DNA of 47,125 bases from an uncultured Alphaproteobacteria bacterium (lineage in GTDB: Bacteria > Pseudomonadota > Alphaproteobacteria > Paracaedibacterales > CAITNM01), in contig CAIQTY010000020.1 in the NCBI GenBank assembly GCA_903874955.1, forward strand, positions 1 through 47,125. The letters are read 5' to 3'. The position numbers and the translations under genes were made by a program. Each line of letters opens with the position of its first letter. The stretch's first letter is position 1. Positions 1 through 7,612 of this stretch are shown piece by piece. Below the pieces are notes generated by a model. It worked only from the letters and a program-made list of their open reading frames with translations, did no database searches and was not told the origin of the DNA.

Positions 1-69
1 TGAGGGAGAAGTCGTTGTCCGAATCGCTTCACACCAAGCCGTTGCCAGCTTCGCATGGATTCGTAGGTT

Positions 70-366
70 CTATTGGCAGAACAATAGGTTTAATCCCCCT
101 TTCAAAGGTAAACATTCACATAAGAAACTTTCACATCGCACATAAACAGCATATCCTTTATCTGCTAGATAAGACATCATGCTCGGTTGGGTTGGAGATG
201 GCGGCAGGTCAAAAATAAAACTCGGTAAGGTTGCTCCGTGTAAAATAAGTACTACCTTATTAGTTGGTCCTTTTGGAAACTTATATCGAATAGCAATTTT
301 GCCTGCTGGGTACGCGGTACTTTGCAAATAGTGGACGGCTTGATCATTTTTTTGGGAAGTATTCAT
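70..366 (-). pseudogene. Alpha/beta hydrolase, N-terminal fragment (truncated)
   Basis: The 98-codon frame begins like an alpha/beta hydrolase. A hydrophobic strand, VVLILHG, ends in the HG that precedes the oxyanion loop (about residues 38-45). It is followed by FDLPPSPTQPSMMSYLADKG and then GYAVYV, the usual strand before an Asp-Arg-Gly-Tyr/Phe turn. The similarity stops there. The last 22 or so residues are Cys-rich and unlike the family, and the frame ends at a TAG instead of running the roughly 250-350 residues of a complete enzyme. No nucleophile elbow (GxSxG) or catalytic His is present before the stop. I see no ribosome binding site before the ATG. It is most likely a relic broken by a frameshift or by replacement of its 3' part; the other minus-strand frames near the window edge do not restore the fold convincingly. 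Confidence 0.55.
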
Positions 367-424
367 ATGGAATTTTAAAAATTTATCTTTGAATTTTATA
401 TACCCTTAAATTTCGATTTATCAA

Positions 425-459
425 ATATAAAAGGGCAAAACCTTATAAAAGATTTTGCC
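425..459 (-). terminator. Rho-independent-type terminator of the Thr/Ser-rich exported gene
   Basis: GGCAAAA at 434-440 pairs with TTTTGCC at 453-459. Read on the minus strand, the stem is followed by CTTTTATAT. It lies about 20 bases past the stop of the gene at 482. Confidence 0.5.
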
Positions 460-481
460 AGAAATGATCATACAAATGAAT

Positions 482-1147
482 TTAGTCTTTTTTTTCGTCA
501 GTTGTTGTTGTTTGAGGGCGTTCATTCTGAGTTGAACTTGTGGAATTTTGGGCCTGAACCATTGCATAAACTGCTTTGCTTGGAAGTTGGTGAAAGACGT
601 CGTAGGCTTTTTGAGCACCTTCATGGGTTAAGAGTGAATAGCTATCAGCTGTATAGCCAGCCTTTTCCAAAAGGGGGACAAATTCTCTTTGCAGATTGTC
701 TCTTTCTTCATTCGTTTTTGCTCTAAGACCTTGATCCGCTAATTTTTCAAGCTGTATTACAAGTTCGTACCAATCACTAGCTGCTCTTAATGCAGTAGTT
801 CTATCAGAAACACCCAAGGATGCTGAACTATTATCCCAATCATCCCTAGGGGTAGTTGTTGGTGTGGTTAATGATGACGCTGTACTTTGTGTACTTAATA
901 ACGCTGCACCTAAGGTAATTGTTGGTGTGGTTAATGGTGACGCTGCAGTTACTGAAGTGCTTGTTGACGTATCTGTAATTGTAGTCGCGCTAAGATCGGC
1001 TGTAAGTTGATCAACTGTCCCTGAATTTGTTTTTGTAGCTATTCTAGGATTGTTAGATTCATCACCAGTTGTTACAAATTCTGATTGCGCTGAAGCAAAA
1101 ATATTTTCTGCCAAAACTAGTCCGAGCATTGCCAATGTCTTTAACAT
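482..1147 (-). CDS. Exported Thr/Ser-rich protein of unknown function
   Basis: I do not recognise this 221-residue protein. The start is placed at the ATG preceded by AAGGAG at a good distance rather than 12 codons upstream. From there the product begins MLKTLAMLGLVLAENIFASA, a likely Sec signal peptide cleaved after ASA. Residues 35-105 are a low-complexity Thr/Ser/Ala linker containing an imperfect duplication (LTTPT followed by I/T-T). Residues 110-200 look like a small soluble helical domain (SDWYELVIQLEKLADQGL, then LQREFVPLLEKAGY). The tail is again Thr/Ser/Gln-rich. The organisation of signal peptide, flexible linker, helical domain and disordered tail suggests a surface or released protein; that is inference. 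Confidence 0.6.
   Translation of the reverse strand: MLKTLAMLGLVLAENIFASAQSEFVTTGDESNNPRIATKTNSGTVDQLTADLSATTITDTSTSTSVTAASPLTTPTITLGAALLSTQSTASSLTTPTTTPRDDWDNSSASLGVSDRTTALRAASDWYELVIQLEKLADQGLRAKTNEERDNLQREFVPLLEKAGYTADSYSLLTHEGAQKAYDVFHQLPSKAVYAMVQAQNSTSSTQNERPQTTTTDEKKD
851..945. repeat. Internal 32-bp direct repeat (851-882 and 914-945)
   Basis: GGTAGTTGTTGGTGTGG at 851 recurs as GGTAATTGTTGGTGTGG at 914. The two 32-base copies differ at two positions, 63 bases apart, and they encode the Thr-rich linker duplication in the gene at 482-1147. Confidence 0.75.
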
Positions 1148-1551
1148 AATATTCTCCTTAAGTGAAATATTGCTCTTAAACAATCAATTTTAAATAAAAT
1201 TGATATATTTATTATAAGGATGATTTTTTTATGATAGCAAGAAACTAGTTTTTATTTACCTAAAAGTTTTATTAAAGATTAGGTTATAATCTCAGTTTGG
1301 GATTACCATTGCCTGCAAAGTTTCCCCAGAACTTAGATAAGCAGCGCGTAAGCGCGTTGCGAGACTTAGTATGTGGGGTCCAGTTTTATAAGATCTATAG
1401 CTAATTTTACTGGACCCTACGATCAAGTCGTAGGGAAACTCTAGTGGTGGTGAGCATTTTCCTCAATTTTTCAAGCTTTTTTGGAGTATCTAATCCAAAA
1501 CTAGGTTACATCTACCTTGTGATTTAAGTTTACAGCTTAAAAACTGAACTT
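1148..1551. other. Gene-free stretch with stacked hairpins and a dispersed repeat
   Basis: No open frame is supported in these 404 bases. Three inverted repeats lie in a row. The first is GCAGCGCG/CGCGTTGC at 1341-1360, with a TAAG loop. The second is GGGTCCAGT (1376-1384) with ACTGGACCC (1409-1417). The third is CCCTACGA (1415-1422) with TCGTAGGG (1428-1435). The second and third share CCC at 1415-1417, so they compete for those bases. The part from 1421 onward is repeated near the other end of the window. It could be a small RNA or a REP-like element, but no promoter is obvious. Confidence 0.5.
1421..1506 (+). repeat. Dispersed non-coding repeat, copy A
   Basis: The segment from GATCAAGTC through AAACTCTAGTGGTGGTGAGC to ATCTAATCCAAAA aligns along its whole length with 45348-45434 (roughly three quarters identical by eye) in the same orientation. 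Neither copy lies in a gene. Confidence 0.7.
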
Positions 1552-2331
1552 TTATTCGTCAGAAGAATTTGATATTCCGGTTAAAGGATCCTCAACTTGT
1601 TTTGGGATATCAATTGCTTCTGCAGGGGCAATGGCATAGGCACTATCAGACGTAAGTAAAAAAATTCCTGGTATATTGATTTCAAGATCCTCAGTCATTT
1701 TTGTATGCTCGGATACGTCTTCCTGAACTTCCTTGCTTTCCTGATCAGTTTGCAATTTTTTAGTGTCGAACCCTAATTTTTCGGCATCAACAAGAACGTT
1801 ATTTTCTGCACCTTCTATGGGGTTATAAAGGAGAGCAAGCTGAAAAGCCTTTTCAATATTTTGCAATGATGCGGCTTTAATTAATCTGGCTTGTCCATTT
1901 GCTTTTCCACCAAATATGGAAATGGGAATGATGCGAACCGAACATTCTAATTTTGGTAATGCCAATTCAATATTTTTTAAATAGGTAAGGCAGTCTGCAG
2001 AGGTCATATCTGCAAATACTACTAGGGTTTTATGTATTTTCTCTTTACTGGCTTTTATAGTAAATCCTGCCTTTAAAATATTATCTTTTCTAGAAAAGAT
2101 ACTTTTTTCTAAGTCTTCCTGATTATCCTCTGCATTATCATTTGCTGATTCATTTAATAGAGATACAAAAAACTGGGGATCGTTTTCGGCAATATCTTGA
2201 AGCAAAGTCTCAAGTTCTTCGGTTTTTATAGAATTACCATCTTGTTTGTAAACCCAAAAGCCGATTAATAACGTCAAAACTAAGTTTAAAACCAAAATTA
2301 ATTTAATACTTGAAATTTTTGAAAAACTCAT
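1552..2331 (-). CDS. Membrane-anchored DsbA/ScsC-like thioredoxin-fold protein lacking CxxC
   Basis: The start is taken as the ATG of MSFSKI; the longer frame would need TTG. Residues 7-27 form an uncleaved-looking membrane anchor. Residues about 35-65 (ELETLLQDIAENDPQFFVSL) resemble the N-terminal oligomerisation helix of ScsC/Com1-type DsbA proteins. From about residue 95 the pattern is thioredoxin-like: a strand KTLVVFADM, a helix, a second strand VRIIPISIFG, a helical insertion (AASLQNIEKAFQLALLYNP), and NIPGIFLL at the cis-proline position. Where DsbA has CxxC this protein reads SADC, so the attacking cysteine is absent and only the second remains. Disulfide oxidase activity is therefore unlikely. 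A chaperone or binding role is possible. Acidic residues are scattered in the linkers and tail. The family assignment is by fold pattern, not a full-length match. Confidence 0.55.
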   Translation of the reverse strand: MSFSKISSIKLILVLNLVLTLLIGFWVYKQDGNSIKTEELETLLQDIAENDPQFFVSLLNESANDNAEDNQEDLEKSIFSRKDNILKAGFTIKASKEKIHKTLVVFADMTSADCLTYLKNIELALPKLECSVRIIPISIFGGKANGQARLIKAASLQNIEKAFQLALLYNPIEGAENNVLVDAEKLGFDTKKLQTDQESKEVQEDVSEHTKMTEDLEINIPGIFLLTSDSAYAIAPAEAIDIPKQVEDPLTGISNSSDE

Positions 2332-2415
2332 ACAAATCAATAATTTTGAATAACCAATTCAAACTTTAGCTGAACATTGCAATAATTGCTATTATTGAAG
2401 GTCAATTTTTTTATT

Positions 2416-3195
2416 TTATCCTGACGGGGATTCAACAGAATCTTCACTCTTTATTGCCTGAATTTTTTTCTGTTTTAGTCCTAATGCTAGTGCAATTTGA
2501 TCATTGTTACAGTCGCCTTTGTCTAAAAGGCTTAAGAAAGTTGATCGAAGATCTTCAGTCATTGTTGTTAAACTATTGATCATGGAAATAATTTTAAACG
2601 AAAGCAGATGGCGCATACCTTTTAAGATAGTTTCATATCCTTCGATTTGATCATAGGCTACCTGAAGGTAGGAAATTAATTGAAAATATTCTTGTAGCTC
2701 TAAAGCGCCGCGCTGGATGAGATCAATTGAGTGCACCAAATCAATAATATCTAATTTAAGCCCCATGTTAAGCATGCCGTGCAAACCACTAACATAACCT
2801 GCAAGATGTAAGTCCAGGTTTTTGAGAATATTTAGAAAATGCCTTAGGCCAATGTTTTTATCTTTTAACATGATTGATATGGTTAGGGCGTCCTCATCGG
2901 AAAACAGCGTAATGATATTTTCTTGGTTGAGTAACTCTTCTGCATTCAGCGCTTCAAGGTGCATTGCAAGCATTCTGGCATTTTGGGCAAATTTCCCTAA
3001 AATCAACTCGTGTAATTCTTTTACAATTTTGCCAACCTCTGGCAATTTCATAATAGCTTGATGGATCGGTTCTTGCATGGTTTCAGGAACACAACGATTA
3101 ATTTCTTCAATACTTGGATTAATGCGCTCAGGACCTGTTAATGGAGATCCGTAACTAAAACCAATACAAATAAGTATTGTAAAAATATTCCACAT
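2416..3195 (-). CDS. Exported all-helical protein of unknown function
   Basis: I do not recognise this 259-residue protein. It starts MWNIFTILICIGFSYGSPL, a short signal peptide with probable cleavage after SYG. The rest is a run of amphipathic helices with regular Leu/Ile spacing (for example VGKIVKELHELILGKF and LRHFLNILKNLDLHLAGY), two cysteines (the NRC and GDC contexts) and an acidic C-terminus. No enzyme motif is visible. There is no good ribosome binding site, but a perfect 9-bp hairpin lies 14 bases upstream of the start. The next gene downstream (1552-2331) is on the same strand and also encodes an exported or anchored protein, with an 84-base gap, so co-transcription is possible. 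Confidence 0.55.
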   Translation of the reverse strand: MWNIFTILICIGFSYGSPLTGPERINPSIEEINRCVPETMQEPIHQAIMKLPEVGKIVKELHELILGKFAQNARMLAMHLEALNAEELLNQENIITLFSDEDALTISIMLKDKNIGLRHFLNILKNLDLHLAGYVSGLHGMLNMGLKLDIIDLVHSIDLIQRGALELQEYFQLISYLQVAYDQIEGYETILKGMRHLLSFKIISMINSLTTMTEDLRSTFLSLLDKGDCNNDQIALALGLKQKKIQAIKSEDSVESPSG

Positions 3196-3208
3196 TTGGT
3201 TTTAGATT

Positions 3209-3234
3209 AAACAAGTACCCCATCTTACTTGTTT
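3209..3234 (-). promoter_or_regulatory. Hairpin in the 5' leader of the gene at 2416-3195
   Basis: AAACAAGTA (3209-3217) and TACTTGTTT (3226-3234) form a perfect 9-bp stem with an 8-base loop, ending 14 bases before the ATG. It may be an operator or an mRNA structure near the start. Its role is not shown. Confidence 0.4.
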
Positions 3235-3308
3235 AGCAGATCAGTGTTAAATAGATGTTAATTTATTAGATAAAATAGAGAAACGACTTATTTTTAAATT
3301 TATTAAAT

Positions 3309-3364
3309 AAAAAATCAGCTTAAATTTGAATAAGAATATCTCATTAAATTCAAGCTGATTTTTT
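3309..3364 (-). terminator. Terminator downstream of the Ala-rich small exported gene
   Basis: AAAAAATCAGCTT and AAGCTGATTTTTT are the arms of a long inverted repeat whose inner parts (AAATTTGAAT / ATTAAATTC) also largely pair. The flanking A and T runs make it look active in both directions. It follows the stop at 3403. Confidence 0.75.
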
Positions 3365-3402
3365 ATTTTTAGTCTCTAGCCTAGATTATCATAGGCCTTG
3401 TA

Positions 3403-3648
3403 TTATCTGACGCCGGCCATTGCTGCCATGCCATTAAGCACTGTAGGAGCGGCATTTAATGCAGCACCCCCAACTTTTCCTGCTACGTTTGCTGCACCTG
3501 ATGCAACACTTGATGCAGCACTTCCTGCGGCTTTATATGCGCCTGATGCCATATTTTTTGCACTGTTATACGCAGATGTAGCTGCGTTTGCATCACTGTA
3601 TGCGGCAGTTACTGCTAATACTGCAAGTGCTAAAGTTACTTTCTTCAT
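3403..3648 (-). CDS. Small exported Ala/Ser/Gly-rich protein
   Basis: An 81-residue product with a very strong AGGAGG ribosome binding site and its own terminator. This argues that it is a real and probably abundant protein even though it is short. It begins MKKVTLALAVLAVTAAYSDA, a textbook Sec signal peptide. The mature part of about 60 residues is nearly all Ala, Ser, Gly, Val and Asn with regular spacing (AYNSAKN, AYKAAGS, ASSVASG, AANVAGK), which suggests one amphipathic helix of imperfect 11-residue repeats. That pattern resembles LEA-like or lipid-binding surface peptides. I cannot assign a family. Confidence 0.65.
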   Translation of the reverse strand: MKKVTLALAVLAVTAAYSDANAATSAYNSAKNMASGAYKAAGSAASSVASGAANVAGKVGGAALNAAPTVLNGMAAMAGVR

Positions 3649-3827
3649 AGTTTCCTCCTGGTTAAAATAAATAAAATGTGTACAATTTAATTTATACAGA
3701 ATTAAAGTTAATTAATAGTTAATTTAACAATCAAATAATTAATATTATTTATTTTGTGAATAACCTCTATTTTGCACTTAAAAGTCACTTGGTATTTTTT
3801 AAATCTGTACTTTAAAGAATCAAGTTC

Positions 3828-4736
3828 TTAATCGGTCCCAACAAGGGCTCTAGCAAAATCGTCTGCCCTGAAGGGCTTGAGGTCATCAGCGCCCTCTCCT
3901 ACTCCAAGGGCAATAATCGGAATAGAGAATTGCTTTGATAAACTTACTACAACGCCGCCTTTGGCCGTGCCATCTAGCTTAGTAATCACGAGTCCGTTAA
4001 TACCGATGATGTCATTGAAAATTTTCACCTGATCAACAGCGTTTTGACCAGTAGTTGCATCGAGAACTAACAGCACAGTGTGCGGCGCTTTAGCATCGGC
4101 TTTTTTGAGAACCCTGACAATTTTTTCAAGCTCATCCATCAGGTAGGTTTTGTTTTGTAGGCGCCCTGCGGTATCGATGCACAATACATCAACGTTTGTG
4201 TCCTGAGCTTTTTTTAAGGCATCAAAAGCAAGACCTGCAGCATCACCGCCTGGTTTAGTTGTGCAAACCTCAACATTCAAACGAGCCCCCCAGGTTTGAA
4301 GCTGCTCAACGGCTGCAGCGCGAAAGGTATCGCCGGCTGCCCAAAGCACCTTTCGACCTTCTGCAAGCCAATTTTTGGAAAGCTTAGCGATGGTTGTGGT
4401 TTTTCCGACACCGTTAACCCCAATCATCAGGATCACATGGGGCTTATGGGAAATTTCAAGGGGTAGTGCAACAGGTTCAAGAATTTTTTGAATTTCTAAT
4501 GCTAGCCATTCTTTGATTTCTTGCTCCGAGATTTCTTGATGCATTCGCTGTTTTTTGAGCAAATCGCGAAGCTCGGCCGCGGTTTTTATTCCCATATCCG
4601 CCTGGATCAACAGCTCCTCAAAGGCATCAAGAGTTTGTTCATCGAGCTTTCTGTGGGTAAAAACCGAAGTTATACCCTGGGTAAGATTCTGCGAAGTCTT
4701 CGACAGGCCAGTTTTTAGTTTTTTCCAAAAGCTCAC
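3828..4736 (-). CDS. ftsY: Signal recognition particle receptor FtsY
   Basis: FtsY is the GTPase that docks ribosome-SRP complexes at the inner membrane for co-translational insertion. The NG domain is complete. The N-domain four-helix bundle comes first (LDAFEELLIQADMG). Then come the P loop GVNGVGKTTTIAKL, the insertion box with AAGDTFRAAAVEQL, the G3 motif DTAGRLQNKTYLMDEL, the G4 motif TKLDGTAKGG and the closing GVGEGADDLKPF. The acidic A domain of E. coli FtsY is absent, giving 302 residues, which is common in Alphaproteobacteria. I place the start at the GTG that overlaps the mtaB stop as GTGA, because the residues after it (SFWKKLKTGLSKTS) match the usual FtsY beginning. A longer frame opens at an ATG at 4757. 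Confidence 0.95.
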   Translation of the reverse strand: MSFWKKLKTGLSKTSQNLTQGITSVFTHRKLDEQTLDAFEELLIQADMGIKTAAELRDLLKKQRMHQEISEQEIKEWLALEIQKILEPVALPLEISHKPHVILMIGVNGVGKTTTIAKLSKNWLAEGRKVLWAAGDTFRAAAVEQLQTWGARLNVEVCTTKPGGDAAGLAFDALKKAQDTNVDVLCIDTAGRLQNKTYLMDELEKIVRVLKKADAKAPHTVLLVLDATTGQNAVDQVKIFNDIIGINGLVITKLDGTAKGGVVVSLSKQFSIPIIALGVGEGADDLKPFRADDFARALVGTD

Positions 4737-6010
4737 AACGACTGACCCTCTAAGCAATGCGCGTTGCTCTGCATAACCTTAGCCAAAATAATAGAGCCTA
4801 CTTCGGCATTACCTAAAAGCTGAATTGGCGCAAAGTGATCGGTTTTTCCTTTAATAATTCCCTGATCAGCTTCTTCAACAAGTACATTCACTGTTGTGCC
4901 CACAAATTTAGAAAAAGTTTGCCGCAAGGCTGATTCACCAAGAGCCCTAAGTTGACGGGCTCGCTCTTTAATAATGCCTCCATGCAGTTGCGGCATTCTA
5001 GCAGCAGGGGTTCCAGGCCGCGGCGAATATGGAAATACATGTAAATAGGTAAGATCACACTCATTCACAATACGCTTTGAATTTTCAAACATCTCATCAG
5101 TTTCGGTTGGAAAACCAGCGATGAGATCTGCTCCAAAAACCACGTCTGGTCTTAGCGCTTTGGCCCTTTTACTAAAACCTATGGCATCTTCACGCAAATG
5201 CCGCCGCTTCATGCGCTTTAAAATCATGTTATCACCCGCCTGTAAGCTTAGGTGCAGGTGGGGCATTAATTTTTGCTCTTCCCCTATCAAACGCCAGAGA
5301 TCTTCATCGATTTCAACCGGATCAAGAGATGATAGTCTTAATCGCTTTAGGTCAGGCACAAGGGCTAGGACCCTTCGAATCATTTGCCCCAGGGTTGGCT
5401 GGCCAGGCAGATCAGCTCCATAGGCGGTGATATCAACGCCAGTAAAGACAATTTCCTGAGTGCCATTTTCTAGTAATGTGCGAATTTGAGCAACAATTTC
5501 ACCTATTGCAACACTTCTGGAGTTCCCCCTACCAAAAGGAATAGTACAAAAGGTACAACGATGATCACAGCCATTTTGAACCTGTACAAAGGCTCTGGCT
5601 TTACCATCAAAGCCCGATACCAAGTGAGCGGCTGTTTCTTTAATTTGCATAATATCACTAACCACAACCTTATCCGCACTTTGCATGGTCATGTAGGTGT
5701 TGATCTGCATTTTTTCTTCGTTGCCAATAACCTTAGAAACTTCACTCATTTCTTGGTATTGAGACGGATTTATCTGAGCACTACAGCCAGTCACAACAAT
5801 TTGGGCGCCTGGATTTTCTCGGCTAATTTTGCGAATGGTTTGGCGAGCCTGACGTTCTGCTTCAGCTGTAACAGCGCACGTATTTACAAATACGGTGTTA
5901 ACCAACCCGGCTTGCGCAGCAAGATCAGAAATTACTTGGGATTCGTAGGTATTTAAGCGACAGCCAAGTGTGATGACTTGGTTTGCATTCGCATACTTAG
6001 ATAACGCCAT
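4733..6010 (-). CDS. mtaB: tRNA t6A37 methylthiotransferase MtaB
   Basis: MtaB is a radical-SAM methylthiotransferase that converts t6A to ms2t6A at position 37 of ANN-decoding tRNAs. The order is an N-terminal UPF0004 domain with three cluster cysteines (LGCRLNTYES, NTCAV, VTGCSAQ), a radical SAM core with CDHRCTFCTIPFGRG (the CxxxCxxC that binds the SAM cluster), and a C-terminal TRAM-like domain. Its 425 residues match the family. VITLGCRLN rather than the MiaB-type SYGCQMN supports MtaB; the true miaB is also in this window. AGGGAA precedes the ATG. It overlaps ftsY by four bases, so the two are translationally coupled. Confidence 0.93.
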   Translation of the reverse strand: MALSKYANANQVITLGCRLNTYESQVISDLAAQAGLVNTVFVNTCAVTAEAERQARQTIRKISRENPGAQIVVTGCSAQINPSQYQEMSEVSKVIGNEEKMQINTYMTMQSADKVVVSDIMQIKETAAHLVSGFDGKARAFVQVQNGCDHRCTFCTIPFGRGNSRSVAIGEIVAQIRTLLENGTQEIVFTGVDITAYGADLPGQPTLGQMIRRVLALVPDLKRLRLSSLDPVEIDEDLWRLIGEEQKLMPHLHLSLQAGDNMILKRMKRRHLREDAIGFSKRAKALRPDVVFGADLIAGFPTETDEMFENSKRIVNECDLTYLHVFPYSPRPGTPAARMPQLHGGIIKERARQLRALGESALRQTFSKFVGTTVNVLVEEADQGIIKGKTDHFAPIQLLGNAEVGSIILAKVMQSNAHCLEGQSL

Positions 6011-6076
6011 AATTCCCTAATGAATTTAAAGTGAAATTAACATAGCACAAATAAGGAAAAAATAGCGGAATTTAAT

Positions 6077-6107
6077 AAAAAAAAGTCACTGAATTATCTT
6101 CAGTGAC
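6077..6107 (-). terminator. Terminator of flagellin gene 1
   Basis: GTCACTGAA (6085-6093) pairs with TTCAGTGAC (6099-6107). On the minus strand the stem runs into eight T residues. It lies 16 bases past the flagellin stop. Confidence 0.88.
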
Positions 6108-6122
6108 CTTTTGCTTTAAGTG

Positions 6123-7289
6123 TTAACGAAGTAAACTTAATACAACGTTAGGCGATTGGTTTGTCTGTGCTAACATCGCTGTTGCGGCTTGAACCAACAC
6201 ATTTTGTCCGGCCAAATCAGCAGCTGCGGTTGCTACGTCAACGTCAGTAATTGCACCCATAGCTGTTTGAGCATTAATTAAACTGCTTGAGATGAATTCT
6301 TCTGCCTGGGTAAGCTGTGAAATTGAACCACCAATATTTGCCCTTGCTGTACCAAGTTTTGTAATTGCATTCGCAACCGTTGTAATTGCAGTTTGCGAAT
6401 TCGCTTGTGTTGACATGTTCAAGTTATTAATCGAGTAGTCAACGGCTAATGATTTTGAAACAGTCATTGTTATTTCACTATCGGTATTATTTGATGGACC
6501 AATCTGAAAGACAAATGCATTAGCTGTACCAGCGGTTAAGGTAAGCGAAACTGGAGTTCCCGATGCTACAGCTACTTGGGCTGTTGCACCAGCAGCAACA
6601 GTCGCTGTTGCAATAGTCGAACCGGCTGCATCAACAAAATTAATTGATTGGCTTGCTGTTGTTCCACCGCCAGCTACGGTTATAGCTGAATTTGCTGTAG
6701 CCTGAGTTTGCAATCCACCTGCTGTTGTCCAGGTCATGGTCATTACACCGCTTGCCTCAGATACTGTTACAGTATCTCCTGAACCAATAACGTTCGATTG
6801 AAAGGCAATCGCAGCACCGGTAGCAAGTGTTCCTGCCGTAGCATTTGACGTTACGCCCGTTCTACCACCAGCCAAAAGCGAAATTCCATTAAATGCGGCG
6901 CTATTACCGATTTTGTCAAATTCTGCAGCTAGAGCGGTGACTTCAGGTTGAATTGTTGCTGCTCTTTGAGCATCGGTCAATGAACCGTTAGCGCCTTGAG
7001 CAGCAAGTGTTGCAAAACGTTGCAAAATAGAATTTTGTTGAGCAAGCGCTCCGTCAATAGTTTGAGCCATTGCAATTGCTTGGGCAATATTTTGTTGGTC
7101 TTGCATCATGTTTAAAATTTGGCCGCGCATTCCGCTTGCAATTGCCAAACCTGCCGGATCATCAGCTGCGCCATTGATTCTAAGACCACTTGCAAGCTGT
7201 TGCGATGTTTGTGATACAGCTCGGCTGTTTTCGTTAACGCTTCTCGTCGCATACAGCGATGCTGCATTTGTTCTGATAGATATACTCAT
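6123..7289 (-). CDS. Flagellin 1
   Basis: This is a structural subunit of the flagellar filament. The N-terminal D0/D1 coiled region is clear (MSISIRTNAASLYATRSV, then LASGLRINGAADDPAGLAIA), as is the closing D1/D0 helix (ITKLGTARANIGGSISQLTQ to the end LSLLR). Together they form the filament core and the type III export signal. Residues about 145-280 are a Thr/Ala/Gly-rich variable domain facing the solvent. At 388 residues it is the shortest of three tandem copies. AGGAAGTGAG lies before the ATG, and a sigma-54 promoter lies about 86 bases upstream. This copy has the longest leader of the three. Confidence 0.95.
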   Translation of the reverse strand: MSISIRTNAASLYATRSVNENSRAVSQTSQQLASGLRINGAADDPAGLAIASGMRGQILNMMQDQQNIAQAIAMAQTIDGALAQQNSILQRFATLAAQGANGSLTDAQRAATIQPEVTALAAEFDKIGNSAAFNGISLLAGGRTGVTSNATAGTLATGAAIAFQSNVIGSGDTVTVSEASGVMTMTWTTAGGLQTQATANSAITVAGGGTTASQSINFVDAAGSTIATATVAAGATAQVAVASGTPVSLTLTAGTANAFVFQIGPSNNTDSEITMTVSKSLAVDYSINNLNMSTQANSQTAITTVANAITKLGTARANIGGSISQLTQAEEFISSSLINAQTAMGAITDVDVATAAADLAGQNVLVQAATAMLAQTNQSPNVVLSLLR

Positions 7290-7374
7290 AATAAACTCAC
7301 TTCCTGTGAAAATTGTTTCCTACCTAAGTTATGTGACATAAATACCATGTGGTATATAAGCTACGTGATATATA

Positions 7375-7390
7375 TGCAACATGCGTGCCA
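7375..7390 (-). promoter_or_regulatory. Sigma-54 promoter of flagellin 1
   Basis: On the minus strand the site reads TGGCACGCATGTTGCA, essentially the RpoN consensus TGGCACG-N4-TTGCW, with GG at -24 and GC at -12 exactly ten bases apart. Confidence 0.88.
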
Positions 7391-7503
7391 ATAGAAAACC
7401 ATGGGCTATTCAAAAAAGCTCAAAATCCGCTACTAACTTAACATAGCGAGCAATTTAATTCGTTTAATGATTTGAAATTTTGATTGGAAAGTGAATTTTA
7501 GAT

Positions 7504-7587
7504 AGGCAATTTTTACCTGATTTTGACAAACAACAAGGCAAAAATTGCCTCATTACATAATTAAGGCCGCGGGACTAGGCGGCCTTA
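7504..7587 (-). terminator. Two inverted repeats after flagellin 2, possible terminators
   Basis: TAAGGCCGC (7562-7570) and GCGGCCTTA (7579-7587) make a GC-rich stem 26 bases past the flagellin 2 stop. Further on, AGGCAATTTTT (7504-7514) pairs with AAAAATTGCCT (7540-7550). Neither has a clean T run straight after the stem on the minus strand, so termination is likely but not certain. The 323-base gap between flagellin genes 1 and 2 holds these repeats and the sigma-54 promoter, and nothing else that I can support. Confidence 0.5.
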
Positions 7588-7612
7588 GTTCTAGGTCTAG
7601 ATTTTTAAAGAG

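Noticed and set aside
1..120. Minus-strand segment with GIKPIVLP, faintly like the end of an IS5-type transposase
   Set aside because: Only eight residues match, stops follow at once, and no inverted repeats are visible at the edge.
5486..5956. 156-codon plus-strand frame inside mtaB
   Set aside because: It lies antisense to a clear mtaB and has no protein-like signature, so it is a shadow frame.
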